In this document: positions 1 through 9,296 of the stretch, in pieces | How positions within the stretch are numbered: position 1 is the stretch's first letter | How the letters are laid out: every line of letters begins with the position of its first letter | Source of the DNA: Ilyomonas limi | GTDB taxonomy: Bacteria > Bacteroidota > Bacteroidia > Chitinophagales > Chitinophagaceae | Assembly (NCBI RefSeq): GCF_005233845.1 | Contig: NZ_SZQL01000009.1 | Location: 158,282-222,281, forward strand | Reading direction: 5' to 3' | DNA length: 64,000 bases | Translations under genes and position numbers: made by a program | The notes under the pieces: generated by a model | The model's database searches: none | The model's input: only the letters and a program-made list of their open reading frames with translations | Told to the model about the DNA's origin: nothing

Positions 1-614
1 ATATAGAGTTTTGAAGTGGCATCCACTATGTATTTGGTAAAATAACAACTGAATACTTCGCTGCTATAAATAGTTTTTACTGTAAAAAACGAGAGCTTGG
101 TGTCGGGTCTTCCAATCTCCAGATATTTAGTAATAATGTCTTTATGTATTTCGCGGAGCAGGCTATCCTGCAAAGGCGAAACTTTCTCCATATTATCCGG
201 AAAAGGTAGTACATGTTGCAATCGCTGCTCTTTGCCCCATTCTTTATCCAGTTTATTTTCTTTTACATAAATGTCCAGCAGCTTTTGGTTAGTATTTGGT
301 ACTTTTTGAAAAAGCGCCCATTGCACCATTTTTCTGGAGGTAAAAAGATTAACGATGTTGTCTGCCGAAAAAACGTCGTTGCTACCGCCCAAGCTGATGC
401 CGAACTGACTGGTAAGGCTGGATAAATCGTTGTTGTCTTCGTTGGATAATACAAAAGTCAGTTCACTTTTGTACGTTACTTTTTTAAACAAGGCAAACAC
501 CAGTCCCAGTACACCGCCTATTACAGCAACGAGCAGGATCAGCTTCCATTTGCTCCAAATGTAACTGCTCCATTCTTTGATAGCGGCAATGTTTTTCTTT
601 TCAGTTTGCTCCAT
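1..614 (-). CDS. Wzz/chain-length determinant-like polysaccharide biosynthesis protein (3' end outside window)
   Basis: The gene starts at an ATG at 614 and runs off the left edge, so only about 204 residues are visible. A short charged cytoplasmic N-terminus is followed by one transmembrane helix at residues 25-43 (LILLVAVIGGVLGLVFALF). A periplasmic region follows, with the look of a Wzz domain protein (TYKSELTFVLSNED). This topology is that of polysaccharide co-polymerases, which set chain length or support export of surface polysaccharide from the inner membrane. It lies 54 bp downstream of the SLBB export gene on the same strand, so the two are probably co-transcribed. Whether a C-terminal tyrosine kinase domain is fused cannot be seen because the end is missing. 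Confidence 0.8.
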   Translation of the reverse strand, partial: MEQTEKKNIAAIKEWSSYIWSKWKLILLVAVIGGVLGLVFALFKKVTYKSELTFVLSNEDNNDLSSLTSQFGISLGGSNDVFSADNIVNLFTSRKMVQWALFQKVPNTNQKLLDIYVKENKLDKEWGKEQRLQHVLPFPDNMEKVSPLQDSLLREIHKDIITKYLEIGRPDTKLSFFTVKTIYSSEVFSCYFTKYIVDATSKLY

Positions 615-668
615 GAAGTAAATACTTTGCTTACGATAACGGTTGAATGCGTTCTTTGCTGGCGTACT

Positions 669-3137
669 TTATTTTATGTAATTCATCAATGCCACTACCA
701 CAGCCGCCAGCGATGCCACGCTGCCGGTAATAGCTACTACTTCAGAGGTGGTAAGACGGTGTCTTTCTCTTATCTGCTCTTTGGGCACAATAATTTCGGC
801 GCCGGGCTCTATCTTAGGTGTGTGTTTAAAGAATAAAAAATGGCTCACCTTACGGGCTTCCCCATTGGGATATAATACCAGCGTGTTTTTCTTTTTACTG
901 TTGGGTGCGTAACCACCGGCGCGGTCAATATAATATTCCAGCGATTTGCCTTTTTCGTACACCGAGATAGAAGGATTATATACCTGTCCACTCACTTTTA
1001 CATTATTATTAAGGCGGTTGATGACCAATACATCGCCCGGCTTCAGCACTACATCCTGTACCGAACCCGGATGTGCTCTTAAAAAATTAAGGTTTAGAAT
1101 AAATTTATCATACGCGCTTAGCATATCGTTGGTAATATACACCTGCTTCTCATCGCCACTAGTAATGGCTTCCAGGTGCCGCCGGCGTTCTGCTTCGGAG
1201 GCATTATCCCGCAGTCTTAATAAATAAGCCGAGCCGGCATTAGCCGTAGGCAACAACCCGCCGCTACGATCAATGAGCGAAGTAGCCGTTTCCATTTTTG
1301 TTTGTAAAGTATAGCCACCAGGATACAATACTTCGCCATTTACAAAAGCCTGCTCCGGCAGTACAAAAGAAGGATTGGTTTTTACAAAAATGCGGTCGTA
1401 AGGCTGCAGCCAGATATTGCTGCTGCCGTTGAAAAACGAGGAGTCGTACACCACTTCTATCGTTTGTGAGATGGGGGCATTCTTATCAAAAGGGTTGGTA
1501 TTTTTTACCCGGCGCGAAATTTCTATTTTCTTATCCGCCCCGATAGTTAAGCCGCCGGCCTGCAAAATGGCATCCTGCAAGGTAAGACTGTCTATAAACG
1601 GAATATTGCCCGGCTTGGCTACTGCACCATCTACCGTAACATTAAAGTTCTCGCGCAAATCAAAATTGGATAAAATGGTTACTATATCTTCTCTTTGCAA
1701 TACCACATTACTTCTGCCGGCAAGCACATCCGCTACATTAAAGTCCACTGCCATTGGAGTATAATCGCTTTGCAGGCGGCGTATAAAACCTTGCTTCAGA
1801 TATGCTTCTTCCTTTATACCTCTTGCCTTTTCGAACAGCTCTTTTAGTGTCATGCCGGGGTGCCAGGCGTAGTTGCCGGGCGCAAATACAGCGCCGGTTA
1901 CCTGCACACGGTTTTCGTAGCGGTCCTGAACCGTATCTGCAGTATATACATCGGCGTTTTGGGGTACAAAAGTGGCGTAGTCACTGTTGGGTATATCCAC
2001 AATACGGCGACCAGTGCCTGTAATTTGCACATCCGAAATAAATGCAGTTGCCGCTGAGTCGCTGAAGCCGCCGGCATAGTTCATAACATCCTGCAGGGTT
2101 TCGCCAGACGCTACTTCAAAAATGGCGGGACGCTTAAAAGCACCTTTGAGTGTTACGCGCCTGGTGTAGATTGGTATGCGAATAATGTCTTGGTCGGCTA
2201 ATAAAATATTACTGCTTAGATCGCCTTTGCTCAAAAAAGCATATACATCCAATGTATCCACTACGCGGTTATTGCGGATAACCTCAATATTGCGGAAAGA
2301 GCCGCGGTTATTAGGCCCGCCAGAGGCATATAAAGCGTTGAAAACGGTAGCGAGCGATGGCAAAGTATAAGTGCCCGGTCTTTTTACTTCGCCAATAAGC
2401 GTTACATGTATGCTGCGGATATCGCCAAGCGTAATATTTACTTTGGTAAGACCGGTGCGTATATTGCTGTAGCCATTAGCAGCCAGTTTGTCTTTAATGC
2501 GCTGCGATGCTTCTTCAAATGTTAAACCCGCCACATACACTACACCAACATTGGGAATAGAAATAAATCCTTCGGGGTTTACCTTAAAACGGTTGTTGTA
2601 TTCCTGGTAGCCCGAAATAATAACAACAATTTCGTCATCTGGACCAATAATATAATTGAGTGGTGTGGCAATGCGCAGGTTAGGCTCAAAAGTAAGATTA
2701 CTGTTGCTAAAAATTTCTGCACCATACACTTGCAACTGGTTAGGATTGGGCCTTACATGGAGTGTATCATTGGGTTTTCTTCGCCCCAGCGAGTCGAAGC
2801 CAAGGGTATCGCTGTTGTTGAAATTGTAATTGCGGCCGCTATTATAATTATTAATAGCAGTATCGTTACGATCATTGGCGTTCAGCGGGCCTGTTTTCTT
2901 ATTAATGCGTTCCTGCACAAGGTTCGCTTCCGAAGGGTTCATGCCTCTTGCTACGGCAAGCTCAAAAAACTGACCGGGCGTATAGCCTGCAGCCGTCATT
3001 TGCTGGATAATTTGCGTAAGCTGATTGTCGGAAATAGAAGCTGACTTTATATTTGAAAAATTAGCCGGCAAGGTTTGAGCATACAAGGTATAAAAGCAGG
3101 AAAGCAGTAAAAGCCCTAAGAAAATGATTTTTTTCAT
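669..3137 (-). CDS. SLBB-domain polysaccharide export outer-membrane protein (Wza-like)
   Basis: A protein of 822 residues with an N-terminal signal peptide (about residues 1-20, ending LYAQ). A poly_export domain lies at about 160-235 and contains the typical YIIGPDDEI motif. Several SLBB-type ligand-binding repeats follow, with recurring segments of the form V-GxVxxPGxY at KRPGTY, FAPGNY, AKPGNI and LYPGGY. The C-terminus carries a hydrophobic helix (SLAAVVVALMNYIK). Proteins of this family form the outer-membrane exit pore for capsule or exopolysaccharide. It is much longer than E. coli Wza, as is common in Bacteroidota. It forms an export pair with the Wzz-like gene immediately downstream. 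Polysaccharide type cannot be inferred. Confidence 0.92.
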   Translation of the reverse strand: MKKIIFLGLLLLSCFYTLYAQTLPANFSNIKSASISDNQLTQIIQQMTAAGYTPGQFFELAVARGMNPSEANLVQERINKKTGPLNANDRNDTAINNYNSGRNYNFNNSDTLGFDSLGRRKPNDTLHVRPNPNQLQVYGAEIFSNSNLTFEPNLRIATPLNYIIGPDDEIVVIISGYQEYNNRFKVNPEGFISIPNVGVVYVAGLTFEEASQRIKDKLAANGYSNIRTGLTKVNITLGDIRSIHVTLIGEVKRPGTYTLPSLATVFNALYASGGPNNRGSFRNIEVIRNNRVVDTLDVYAFLSKGDLSSNILLADQDIIRIPIYTRRVTLKGAFKRPAIFEVASGETLQDVMNYAGGFSDSAATAFISDVQITGTGRRIVDIPNSDYATFVPQNADVYTADTVQDRYENRVQVTGAVFAPGNYAWHPGMTLKELFEKARGIKEEAYLKQGFIRRLQSDYTPMAVDFNVADVLAGRSNVVLQREDIVTILSNFDLRENFNVTVDGAVAKPGNIPFIDSLTLQDAILQAGGLTIGADKKIEISRRVKNTNPFDKNAPISQTIEVVYDSSFFNGSSNIWLQPYDRIFVKTNPSFVLPEQAFVNGEVLYPGGYTLQTKMETATSLIDRSGGLLPTANAGSAYLLRLRDNASEAERRRHLEAITSGDEKQVYITNDMLSAYDKFILNLNFLRAHPGSVQDVVLKPGDVLVINRLNNNVKVSGQVYNPSISVYEKGKSLEYYIDRAGGYAPNSKKKNTLVLYPNGEARKVSHFLFFKHTPKIEPGAEIIVPKEQIRERHRLTTSEVVAITGSVASLAAVVVALMNYIK

Positions 3138-3298
3138 AATGATTTTAGCAAAGCCAAAGGCTTTAATACTTAATAAAATAATACTGTACCCGGCTTGTAC
3201 AATTACAAAGCAGCACTGCAGCAGTAATTAAAAAAAGTTTAATGCAAGAACTTTGTACAGCAGTAATTTTTAAACGATTTTCCGTTTAAAAAAGCGTG

Positions 3299-3306
3299 CA
3301 AATGTA
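3299..3306 (-). promoter_or_regulatory. Candidate Bacteroidota -7 box for the export operon
   Basis: On the minus strand the octamer reads TACATTTG, matching TAnnTTTG, about 160 bp upstream of the export gene start. No clear TTG -33 element was found at the expected distance, so this is only a candidate. Confidence 0.35.
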
Positions 3307-3448
3307 GAGTTTTTAACGCTTACTTGCGTAAGTACGCACCTGCTGAACCCGCGTAAAATGGGCGATGTATGAAATTTTATATTATTATTTTTTATTCTTA
3401 CAAAAGTGTGTTCATATTTACAGCGGCAGCAACAAAGCGCTATGTTGA

Positions 3449-3456
3449 TATCTTTG
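3449..3456 (+). promoter_or_regulatory. Candidate Bacteroidota -7 box for the deacetylase gene
   Basis: TATCTTTG is a perfect TAnnTTTG match 77 bp upstream of the deacetylase ATG. A canonical TTG -33 element is not evident. Confidence 0.5.
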
Positions 3457-3532
3457 CTGTTTAGTTAAATTATCCTTTACGCTTAAACTTATTAGGCTGC
3501 CCTTCTATCTTTACTCCCTCATTTACCAAAAT

Positions 3533-4420
3533 ATGTTGTCCGCAACCTGGTGTTTTCTCCGTTTTACCCTTCTGCTTTCCCTTGTAAATAGTGTACTTGT
3601 AAGTTGCAACAGCCCATCGGGTGATACACATAACGTGCGGCATATTGCCGGTGCAAAGGCCGAAGCCGGAATAGCTGCAACAAAAAATACAAAGGCTGGA
3701 GTAGCTGCTGCGAACGAAGCTATTTACGATAGCACCAAACAGTACATTTATCTTACTTTCGATGATGGCCCACAGCCCGGCACTATGGCTTGCTTCCGTA
3801 CGATAGAGCAGTTGGGCGTAAAAGCAAGCTTTTTTATGGTAGGTATGCACCGGTGGGATGCCCATTACAAAGCCATAGCAGATACTATTGACGATAATTA
3901 CCCGGTTACCTTATTAGCCAACCACAGCTTCAGCCATGCTTTTCGCGATAAATACAAAGCATTTTATACCCATCCTTATGCCGCTTTGGCAGATTTTAAA
4001 AGGGCACAGGATTCGCTACAAGTACCTTATAAAATTGTTCGCCTGCCGGGTAATAGCAGTTGGGTACGCAACGGCGTTATCAAGGCTTCAAAACTTACTA
4101 AGCCGGTTTGTGCTTTGTTGGACTCAGCCGGGTATAAAGTAATAGGCTGGGATGTGGAGTGGAACTTTAAACCGGACCGTGGTGGCGCCAGGCCGGTACA
4201 GAGCGTGGAAACTATGGTAAAAATGGTGGAGAATACGCTGCAAAAGAACGAATGTTATAGAAAGAATAATATTGTATTATTGGCACACGACCGTATGTTT
4301 CATACACCGGCTTATACCGATTCTTTATTTAAATTTGTATCTATATTAAAACAAAATCCGCATTATGTATTTGAAACTGTTGACAAATACCCAATGCAAC
4401 GGCAAACAATCAATTTATAA
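3533..4420 (+). CDS. Polysaccharide deacetylase family lipoprotein
   Basis: A protein of 295 residues with a NodB-homology domain. The family motifs are visible: motif 1 TFDDGP, motif 2 HSFSH (metal-binding H-x3-H), a motif-3-like RLPG, WDVEW, and a late LLAHD segment. The N-terminus is a hydrophobic signal ending in LVSC, a lipobox, so the mature enzyme is probably a periplasmic or surface lipoprotein. Family members remove N- or O-acetyl groups from glycans such as chitin oligomers, peptidoglycan or exopolysaccharide. The divergent exopolysaccharide export genes make a glycan-modifying role plausible, but the substrate is unknown. A low-complexity Ala/Lys-rich linker (about residues 38-62) separates the lipobox from the catalytic domain. 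The next gene starts 27 bp downstream on the same strand. Confidence 0.88.
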   Translation: MLSATWCFLRFTLLLSLVNSVLVSCNSPSGDTHNVRHIAGAKAEAGIAATKNTKAGVAAANEAIYDSTKQYIYLTFDDGPQPGTMACFRTIEQLGVKASFFMVGMHRWDAHYKAIADTIDDNYPVTLLANHSFSHAFRDKYKAFYTHPYAALADFKRAQDSLQVPYKIVRLPGNSSWVRNGVIKASKLTKPVCALLDSAGYKVIGWDVEWNFKPDRGGARPVQSVETMVKMVENTLQKNECYRKNNIVLLAHDRMFHTPAYTDSLFKFVSILKQNPHYVFETVDKYPMQRQTINL

Positions 4421-4447
4421 GTAAAAAATAAAAAAGGAAATAAAACT

Positions 4448-5218
4448 ATGGCACTTTTTCAATCAGGCAATCCTACGCTGTCCGAAAAGATTTTCGAGCG
4501 AAGTGTAGATCGTACCAACGACGGCGTAATGACCGTAAGAGGCTCTATTGTAAAGTTTGGCTTTTTGCTGACGATGGTGATTGTAGGCGCTGTGTACACC
4601 TGGAATATGTATTATAACCTGCAGCAAAACACTATGAGCACCTTCTTAATGATTGGTCTTTTTGGTGGAATGATTACCGGTTTGGTTATCTCATTCAAGC
4701 CTACGCTTGCCAAATACCTGGCGCCTGCCTATGGCTTGCTCGAAGGTTTTGTGTTAGGCGCTTTATCAGCCATTTTCAACGATATGTTTGCAGCAAAAGC
4801 TCCCAACCTGATATTGACAGCCGTTGGACTTACATTTGGTGTGGCTGTCGCTATGTTTCTGCTGTACAGCTTCCGCATTATCAGGCCTACACAAAAATTT
4901 AAAGCCGTGATTATGGCTTCGGTGTTCGGTATTATGATTTTCTATCTCATCACTTTTGTGTTGTCTTTATTTCATATTTACATACCATTTATGAGTATCA
5001 GCAACAGCAGCCCCCTGGCTATTGGTATCAACCTGTTTATTGTGGCCATTGCTGCATTAAGCCTGATTCTTGACTTTGAAATGATTGAAGTAGGAGCAAA
5101 CACCGGCGCACCCAAATACATGGAGTGGTATGGCGCATGGGGCTTACTGGTAACTATGGTTTGGTTGTATTTGGAAATATTGAAGCTTTTAAGCCGTTTT
5201 GCCAACAACAGAAGTTAA
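4448..5218 (+). CDS. Bax inhibitor-1/YccA family membrane protein
   Basis: A protein of 256 residues with about seven transmembrane helices after a soluble N-terminus of roughly 35 residues (NPTLSEKIFERS, typical of the YccA/BI-1 group in Bacteroidota). The C-terminal part carries the acidic helix signature LILDFEMIE, which matches the conserved acidic residues of the BI-1 (TMBIM) fold. The family is linked to ion, mainly calcium or proton, leak and to regulation of FtsH in E. coli. Its role here is not known. It follows the deacetylase gene by 27 bp and ends before a strong bidirectional terminator. Confidence 0.9.
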   Translation: MALFQSGNPTLSEKIFERSVDRTNDGVMTVRGSIVKFGFLLTMVIVGAVYTWNMYYNLQQNTMSTFLMIGLFGGMITGLVISFKPTLAKYLAPAYGLLEGFVLGALSAIFNDMFAAKAPNLILTAVGLTFGVAVAMFLLYSFRIIRPTQKFKAVIMASVFGIMIFYLITFVLSLFHIYIPFMSISNSSPLAIGINLFIVAIAALSLILDFEMIEVGANTGAPKYMEWYGAWGLLVTMVWLYLEILKLLSRFANNRS

Positions 5219-5252
5219 TTATTTGTAGCTTTTCCATAAACAAGTAATAAAT

Positions 5253-5287
5253 AAAACAGCCGGTCTTTTTAAGAACCGGCTGTTTTT
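5253..5287. terminator. Bidirectional intrinsic terminator
   Basis: AACAGCCGGT and ACCGGCTGTT form a 10-bp GC-rich stem with flanking A and T runs on both sides. It lies between the convergent BI-1 and phoH genes and can end transcription from both. Confidence 0.9.
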
Positions 5288-5305
5288 GTTGTATCTCCCT
5301 TCTAA

Positions 5306-6343
5306 TTATTCTCTATATTCCTTTTTATTATTGTAATCCCTGTAATGACGCGGCTGATGCCCTTCATTATGTTGCTGATGAGCCAATTGCTCTTCTCCGT
5401 CTTTATTATACGCCTTAATGATGGCTTTCACCAAACGGTGACGTACCACATCTTCTTCATCCAGCTCGATATGCGCAATGCCATCAATATTCCGCAATAT
5501 TCTGGCTGCTTTGCTTAAACCGCTCTGCATATTACGTGGCAAATCCACCTGTGTAGGGTCGCCGGTAATAATGGCTTTGGCATTAGCGCCAATACGCGTT
5601 AAAAACATCTTCAGCTGCAAATCGTTGGCGTTCTGCGCTTCATCCAAAATAATGAACGCATTATCCAATGTGCGACCACGCATATAAGCCAGCGGTGCAA
5701 TCTCGATGGTACGCGTACTCATATAATAGCCCAGTTTATCGGCGGGTATCATATCGTCCAGCGCATCATACAATGGCCGCAAATACGGATCGATCTTTTC
5801 CTTTAAATCGCCGGGCAAAAAGCCTAAGCTTTCGCCTGCTTCTACGGCCGGGCGGGTAAGAATAATCTTTTTGACCAGCTTGTTTTTGAGCGCACGAACT
5901 GCAATAGCTACCGCCGTGTAGGTTTTACCGGTACCTGCAGGTCCAATAGCAAAAACTATATCGTTGCGGTCGGCTGCCTGTACCATCTTCTTTTGGTTGG
6001 CAGTGCGGGCGCGAACGGTTTTGCCGTTTGGTCCAAATACCAGAATGTCGTTAGGATTGCGATCTACAAAGTTGTCAATGGTTTCGGCATCATCGCCGCC
6101 GAGGATTTGCTCAAAATAGTTATCGCTCAGGTCGCCGTTGCGCTCCATGTACTGAACAATAAGGTCTATTTTTTCTTTCGCCTGATCTATCTGCTCCGGT
6201 GCACCACTTAGTTTTATTTGTGTGCCACGGCTAAGTATTTTCAACAATGGAAATTTCTTTTTGAGCAGATCTAGTTTGCGGTTATTTACTCCAAAGAATT
6301 CAATGGGATTTACCGTCTCGAGGTTAATGATTGTGTCTGTCAA
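5306..6343 (-). CDS. PhoH family ATPase
   Basis: A protein of 345 residues. Walker A GPAGTGKT is at 134-141 and Walker B IILDEAQN at about 231-238, followed by ITGDPTQ. The N-terminal KH-like region (residues 1-95) is typical of the YbeZ/PhoH branch, which works with YbeY in RNA metabolism. The start is a TTG at 6343: an in-frame TAA lies only 12 bp further upstream with no ATG between, and the N-terminal sequence ([18 protein letters not shown]) looks like the conserved beginning of the family. The C-terminus is a charged tail rich in Q, H and K. It is a single-gene unit facing the BI-1 gene across a shared terminator. Confidence 0.92.
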   Translation of the reverse strand: MTDTIINLETVNPIEFFGVNNRKLDLLKKKFPLLKILSRGTQIKLSGAPEQIDQAKEKIDLIVQYMERNGDLSDNYFEQILGGDDAETIDNFVDRNPNDILVFGPNGKTVRARTANQKKMVQAADRNDIVFAIGPAGTGKTYTAVAIAVRALKNKLVKKIILTRPAVEAGESLGFLPGDLKEKIDPYLRPLYDALDDMIPADKLGYYMSTRTIEIAPLAYMRGRTLDNAFIILDEAQNANDLQLKMFLTRIGANAKAIITGDPTQVDLPRNMQSGLSKAARILRNIDGIAHIELDEEDVVRHRLVKAIIKAYNKDGEEQLAHQQHNEGHQPRHYRDYNNKKEYRE

Positions 6344-6667
6344 ATTGTAAAGGTTTTATGTTCTCTTCTATCCCAAATTTAATACAAATACACAGTATTC
6401 CACAGGTTGGTTTATACACTTTTGTTAATAAAAAGGAGCGAAAAAGTGAAAGAATAAGTGTATATGAATAGTTACCTCTCTTTAAAGCTACTTTCCGCCC
6501 GGAACGGAAGAAACAGCGTTAAATGATCGGGTTATAATGAGATGAAGACAGGATTGGTGAAGAGAAATGGTGAAGAAAGCATGATTGGTGAAAGATAGCA
6601 GCCCTGTGTAATGCCTGCTAACGCATACTCACAGGGCTGCCAAAAGGTTCAATTATCATACTGAAAA
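6344..6667. other. Intergenic region with hairpins and short repeats
   Basis: A 324-bp gap between phoH and the deoxyhypusine-synthase-like gene, both on the minus strand. It contains a widely spaced inverted repeat (TATACACTT at 6413-6421 with AAGTGTATA at 6456-6464), three degenerate copies of ATTGGTGAAGA between about 6552 and 6594, and the hairpin at 6598-6640. No gene was seen. Confidence 0.4.
6598..6640 (-). terminator. Hairpin downstream of the deoxyhypusine-synthase-like gene
   Basis: GCAGCCCTGTG and CACAGGGCTGC form a perfect 11-bp stem, with an inner ATGC/GCAT pair in the 21-nt loop, 28 bp after the stop codon. There is no good T run after it on the minus strand, so it may be a 3' stabilising stem rather than a true intrinsic terminator. 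Confidence 0.5.
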
Positions 6668-7642
6668 TTACCAGCCCAGAATATACGCAAATATTAACGG
6701 CGCTACAATAGTAGCATCGCTTTCTACAATGTATTTAGGTGTGTGAATGTCCAATTTTCCCCAGGTAATTTTTTCGTTAGGTACAGCGCCGCTGTAAGAG
6801 CCATACGAAGTGGTGCTATCGCTTATCTGGCAGAAATAACTCCAGAACGGAATCTCATGCATTTCCAGATCCTGATACATCATGGGCACCACGCATATCG
6901 GAAAATCGCCGGCTATGCCACCGCCAATCTGAAAAAAGCCAATGCCTTTTCCACCACTGTTGTGTTTGTAATAGTCACTGAGATACACCATGTATTCAAT
7001 ACCACTCTTCATGGTAGAAGGCTGCAACTCGCCTTTAATGCAATAAGATGCGAAAATGTTGCCCATCGTGCTGTCTTCCCAGCCGGGAACAATAATAGGC
7101 AGGTTTTTTTCGGCGGCTGCTATCATCCAGCTATGTTCTACCGGTATTTCGTAGTTTTCTTTCATCACGCCGCTCAGCAACAATTTATACATATACTCGT
7201 GTGGAAAATAGCGCTCGCCTTTGTCCTGCGCCTCTTTCCATATTTTATGTATGTGCTTTTGTATGCGGCGAAAAGCTTCTTCTTCGGGTATGCAGGTATC
7301 AGTTACGCGATTATAGCCATTCTCTAATAAATCCCATTCTTCCTGCGGACTTAAATCGCGATAGTTGGGCACCCGCTTGTACGAGTTATGTGCTACCAAA
7401 TTCATAATATCCTCTTCGAGGTTGGCGCCGGTGCAGCTTATAATATCCACTTTGCCCTGGCGTATCATTTCGGCCAACGAAATACCCAGTTCGGCCGTAC
7501 TCATGGCGCCAGCCAATGTTATCATCATTTTGCCACCCTCAATTAAGTGTCGCTCATATCCTTTGGCGGCATCTACCAGTGCTGCTGCATTGAAGTGCCG
7601 GTAATGGTGCTCTATAAATTGCGAAACGGGTCCTTTATTCAT
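6668..7642 (-). CDS. Deoxyhypusine synthase family protein
   Basis: A protein of 324 residues. The C-terminal ITWGKLD (Lys at about residue 296) matches the WGK motif whose lysine forms the enamine intermediate in deoxyhypusine synthase. The nucleotide-binding segments (TLAGAMSTAELG, SCTGANLEED, GGGIAGDFP) are also present. In eukaryotes and archaea the enzyme moves an aminobutyl group from spermidine to eIF5A/aIF5A, using NAD. Bacteria lack that target, and bacterial homologues are thought to act on polyamines, for example homospermidine synthesis or use of agmatine. The substrate here is not determined. It is probably monocistronic, with a candidate -7 box at 7662-7669. Confidence 0.88.
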   Translation of the reverse strand: MNKGPVSQFIEHHYRHFNAAALVDAAKGYERHLIEGGKMMITLAGAMSTAELGISLAEMIRQGKVDIISCTGANLEEDIMNLVAHNSYKRVPNYRDLSPQEEWDLLENGYNRVTDTCIPEEEAFRRIQKHIHKIWKEAQDKGERYFPHEYMYKLLLSGVMKENYEIPVEHSWMIAAAEKNLPIIVPGWEDSTMGNIFASYCIKGELQPSTMKSGIEYMVYLSDYYKHNSGGKGIGFFQIGGGIAGDFPICVVPMMYQDLEMHEIPFWSYFCQISDSTTSYGSYSGAVPNEKITWGKLDIHTPKYIVESDATIVAPLIFAYILGW

Positions 7643-7661
7643 AGGTAAAACTTTTAAGCTG

Positions 7662-7669
7662 CAAAAGTA
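7662..7669 (-). promoter_or_regulatory. Candidate -7 box for the deoxyhypusine-synthase-like gene
   Basis: On the minus strand the octamer is TACTTTTG (TAnnTTTG), 19 bp upstream of the ATG at 7642. A matching -33 TTG was not found. Confidence 0.4.
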
Positions 7670-7715
7670 CTCCTTTCAAATAATTGACCTGTGCGAATAG
7701 CCATTTATATACAAC

Positions 7716-7746
7716 AAAAAAGCTCCCGATCTTCTGGGAGCTTTTT
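7716..7746. terminator. Bidirectional intrinsic terminator
   Basis: AAAAAGCTCCC and GGGAGCTTTTT form a perfect 11-bp stem with an 8-nt loop, flanked by A and T runs. It lies 20 bp after the stop of the small secreted protein gene on the minus strand. Confidence 0.9.
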
Positions 7747-7765
7747 AACAACAATGATTCAGCAT

Positions 7766-8233
7766 TTATTTCTTAGTGGTTTTAAATACCTCTGTATAGC
7801 CGTCTGCATCAGACTGCAGGATGATTTTCTTGTTATCGTTTTCCAGCTCTGTATAGTAACGAATAGTACCATCTGCACCTACGCATTTGATAGCAGTAGT
7901 ACAGCGATAGTCGTCATACTTATTTTGGATGGTGGATAAGGCATTACAAGGCATATCATTCAGGGTAATGTAAGTGCTGGTGCATATCAGTTGGTCTTTC
8001 GCATCGTAAAACACTTCCATGCGCTGGTTGTTGCGTGTGAAAGAAGCTTTAGAATAATCTCTTGTATGCTTCCAGGTTACGTTTTCTGCGGTAGCGAATG
8101 TTTTTGCAAAATGCTTTAGTATTTTAGCATCAACATTTTCGGGCATAGCGGCAGCGCGGGAAACAGAGACTACAGATACAACAAGTGCTAACATAGCTAC
8201 AAATGCCTGGCGAATAATGGAATTCCTTTTCAT
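7766..8233 (-). CDS. Small secreted protein, possibly PepSY-like fold
   Basis: A protein of 155 residues with a clear signal peptide (about residues 1-28, ending SRAAAMP). The mature part has the pattern of small Bacteroidota periplasmic proteins with a PepSY-like (PF11396-type) fold: a helix with AKTFATAENVTWKH, then strands with alternating charges (QRMEVFYDAKDQLICT), then a second similar half. No catalytic motif was recognised, and the fold assignment is by general resemblance only. It is a stand-alone gene followed by a strong terminator. Confidence 0.7.
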   Translation of the reverse strand: MKRNSIIRQAFVAMLALVVSVVSVSRAAAMPENVDAKILKHFAKTFATAENVTWKHTRDYSKASFTRNNQRMEVFYDAKDQLICTSTYITLNDMPCNALSTIQNKYDDYRCTTAIKCVGADGTIRYYTELENDNKKIILQSDADGYTEVFKTTKK

Positions 8234-8556
8234 AATTATAGGTTTTTGAGATGATGGTTTTTTGTTTAGACAATGTAAAAGTAGATAGCCGCCAGTATGT
8301 GGGGAAGCGAATTGTGATGAATATAAGAAGGATTTCGTAGATGGGCGGGATGAGTGGTTGTACGGTTGTGATACACTGGCACTAGACTATGCATAACATA
8401 CTGTAATTAAGCTAAATACATATATTCATAATAAAAACTAAAAGCCTTATTTTACCCCATTTTTGAGATAAGAAATGGTAGTGCTTTTGGATGAATGGTA
8501 AATGCGGTGAAGTATATTGTATGCAAATAAAAGGCAGGCGAAATTGAAGATTACTA
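8234..8556. other. Intergenic region, nothing recognised
   Basis: A 323-bp AT-rich gap between two minus-strand genes. Neither strand holds a convincing reading frame, tRNA or strong hairpin. The promoter of the small secreted protein should lie in its first 60 bp (minus-strand TACTTTTACA near 8276-8285), but the box is imperfect. Confidence 0.4.
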
Positions 8557-9255
8557 TTACATTCTCTTGCTCAGTTTTTCCACATACACATCAATAAAGG
8601 CATTCATCTCTTTTCTTTTATATTGAACAATAAAGCGCGGATGCGGTAATTCGGTGATTGTTTTGAAGAAGTGAAATTCTTCATTCAAAACGGATAAGTA
8701 AGCAGTATTCTTTTTACCCAGGCAGAAACATTCTTCGGTATATAAGCCCAATGCAATCTGTTGTTGAATGCTTTGAATAATGAATGCTTTTACGGCTGCA
8801 TACAAAGCTTTATCATCGTAGTAATTATAGTTCATCCATTTGCCATTGCTTTTAAGAATAATAAAACCCAGAGGGCATATCGAGTTGATATAAAAATGTT
8901 TATAAAAAACATCCACACCGCCCATTGCTGCTATCATGCAATAAATAAATTCGGAAGAAGGCTCGTGCGATGAAGCGCCGCCGGTTTCAATGCCACAAAC
9001 CTGTTGCAATCTTTTAAAATCGGTAAACGGAACGCCGGTAAGCCCGGCACCAAAACGCCCCGGATTGATGCCGAGTATGGGCCAACGCTTTTTATTATCG
9101 CTGTAATATTTATCGTAAAATGCATCGGCGCAAGACAATGCCAACTTGTTCTCGCCAAAAGGATTGAGCACACCTACATTGGGCGGCAAAGCAGCAGTAA
9201 GGTGCAGATTACGATTAAAATCTTTCATCCGTTGAGCAAACGACATACCCTGCAT
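8557..9255 (-). CDS. SMUG2-type uracil-DNA glycosylase family protein
   Basis: A protein of 232 residues. The N-terminal half has the LGINPGRFGAGLTGVPFTD segment, corresponding to the active-site loop (GxNPG) of the uracil-DNA glycosylase superfamily. The C-terminal LPHPRFIVQYK supplies the HPR minor-groove motif of the SMUG2 branch. Such enzymes remove uracil or oxidised pyrimidines from DNA in base excision repair. It is a stand-alone gene. The ATG at 9255 (MQGMSFAQRM) and another three codons later are both plausible starts. Confidence 0.85.
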   Translation of the reverse strand: MQGMSFAQRMKDFNRNLHLTAALPPNVGVLNPFGENKLALSCADAFYDKYYSDNKKRWPILGINPGRFGAGLTGVPFTDFKRLQQVCGIETGGASSHEPSSEFIYCMIAAMGGVDVFYKHFYINSICPLGFIILKSNGKWMNYNYYDDKALYAAVKAFIIQSIQQQIALGLYTEECFCLGKKNTAYLSVLNEEFHFFKTITELPHPRFIVQYKRKEMNAFIDVYVEKLSKRM

Positions 9256-9296
9256 TTTGTATAAAAAAGGCTAACTTAGCAATAAACAGCGCTGCT

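Larger units (their letters stand above)
3138..3532. other. Divergent intergenic region with promoters for both directions
   Basis: This 395-bp AT-rich gap separates the divergent export genes and the deacetylase gene. It contains candidate -7 boxes for both strands and two small inverted repeats: AAAGCC-aaa-GGCTTT at 3150-3164, just in front of the export gene, and CTTAC-ttgc-GTAAG near 3320-3333. No coding potential or RNA gene was recognised. Confidence 0.5.
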
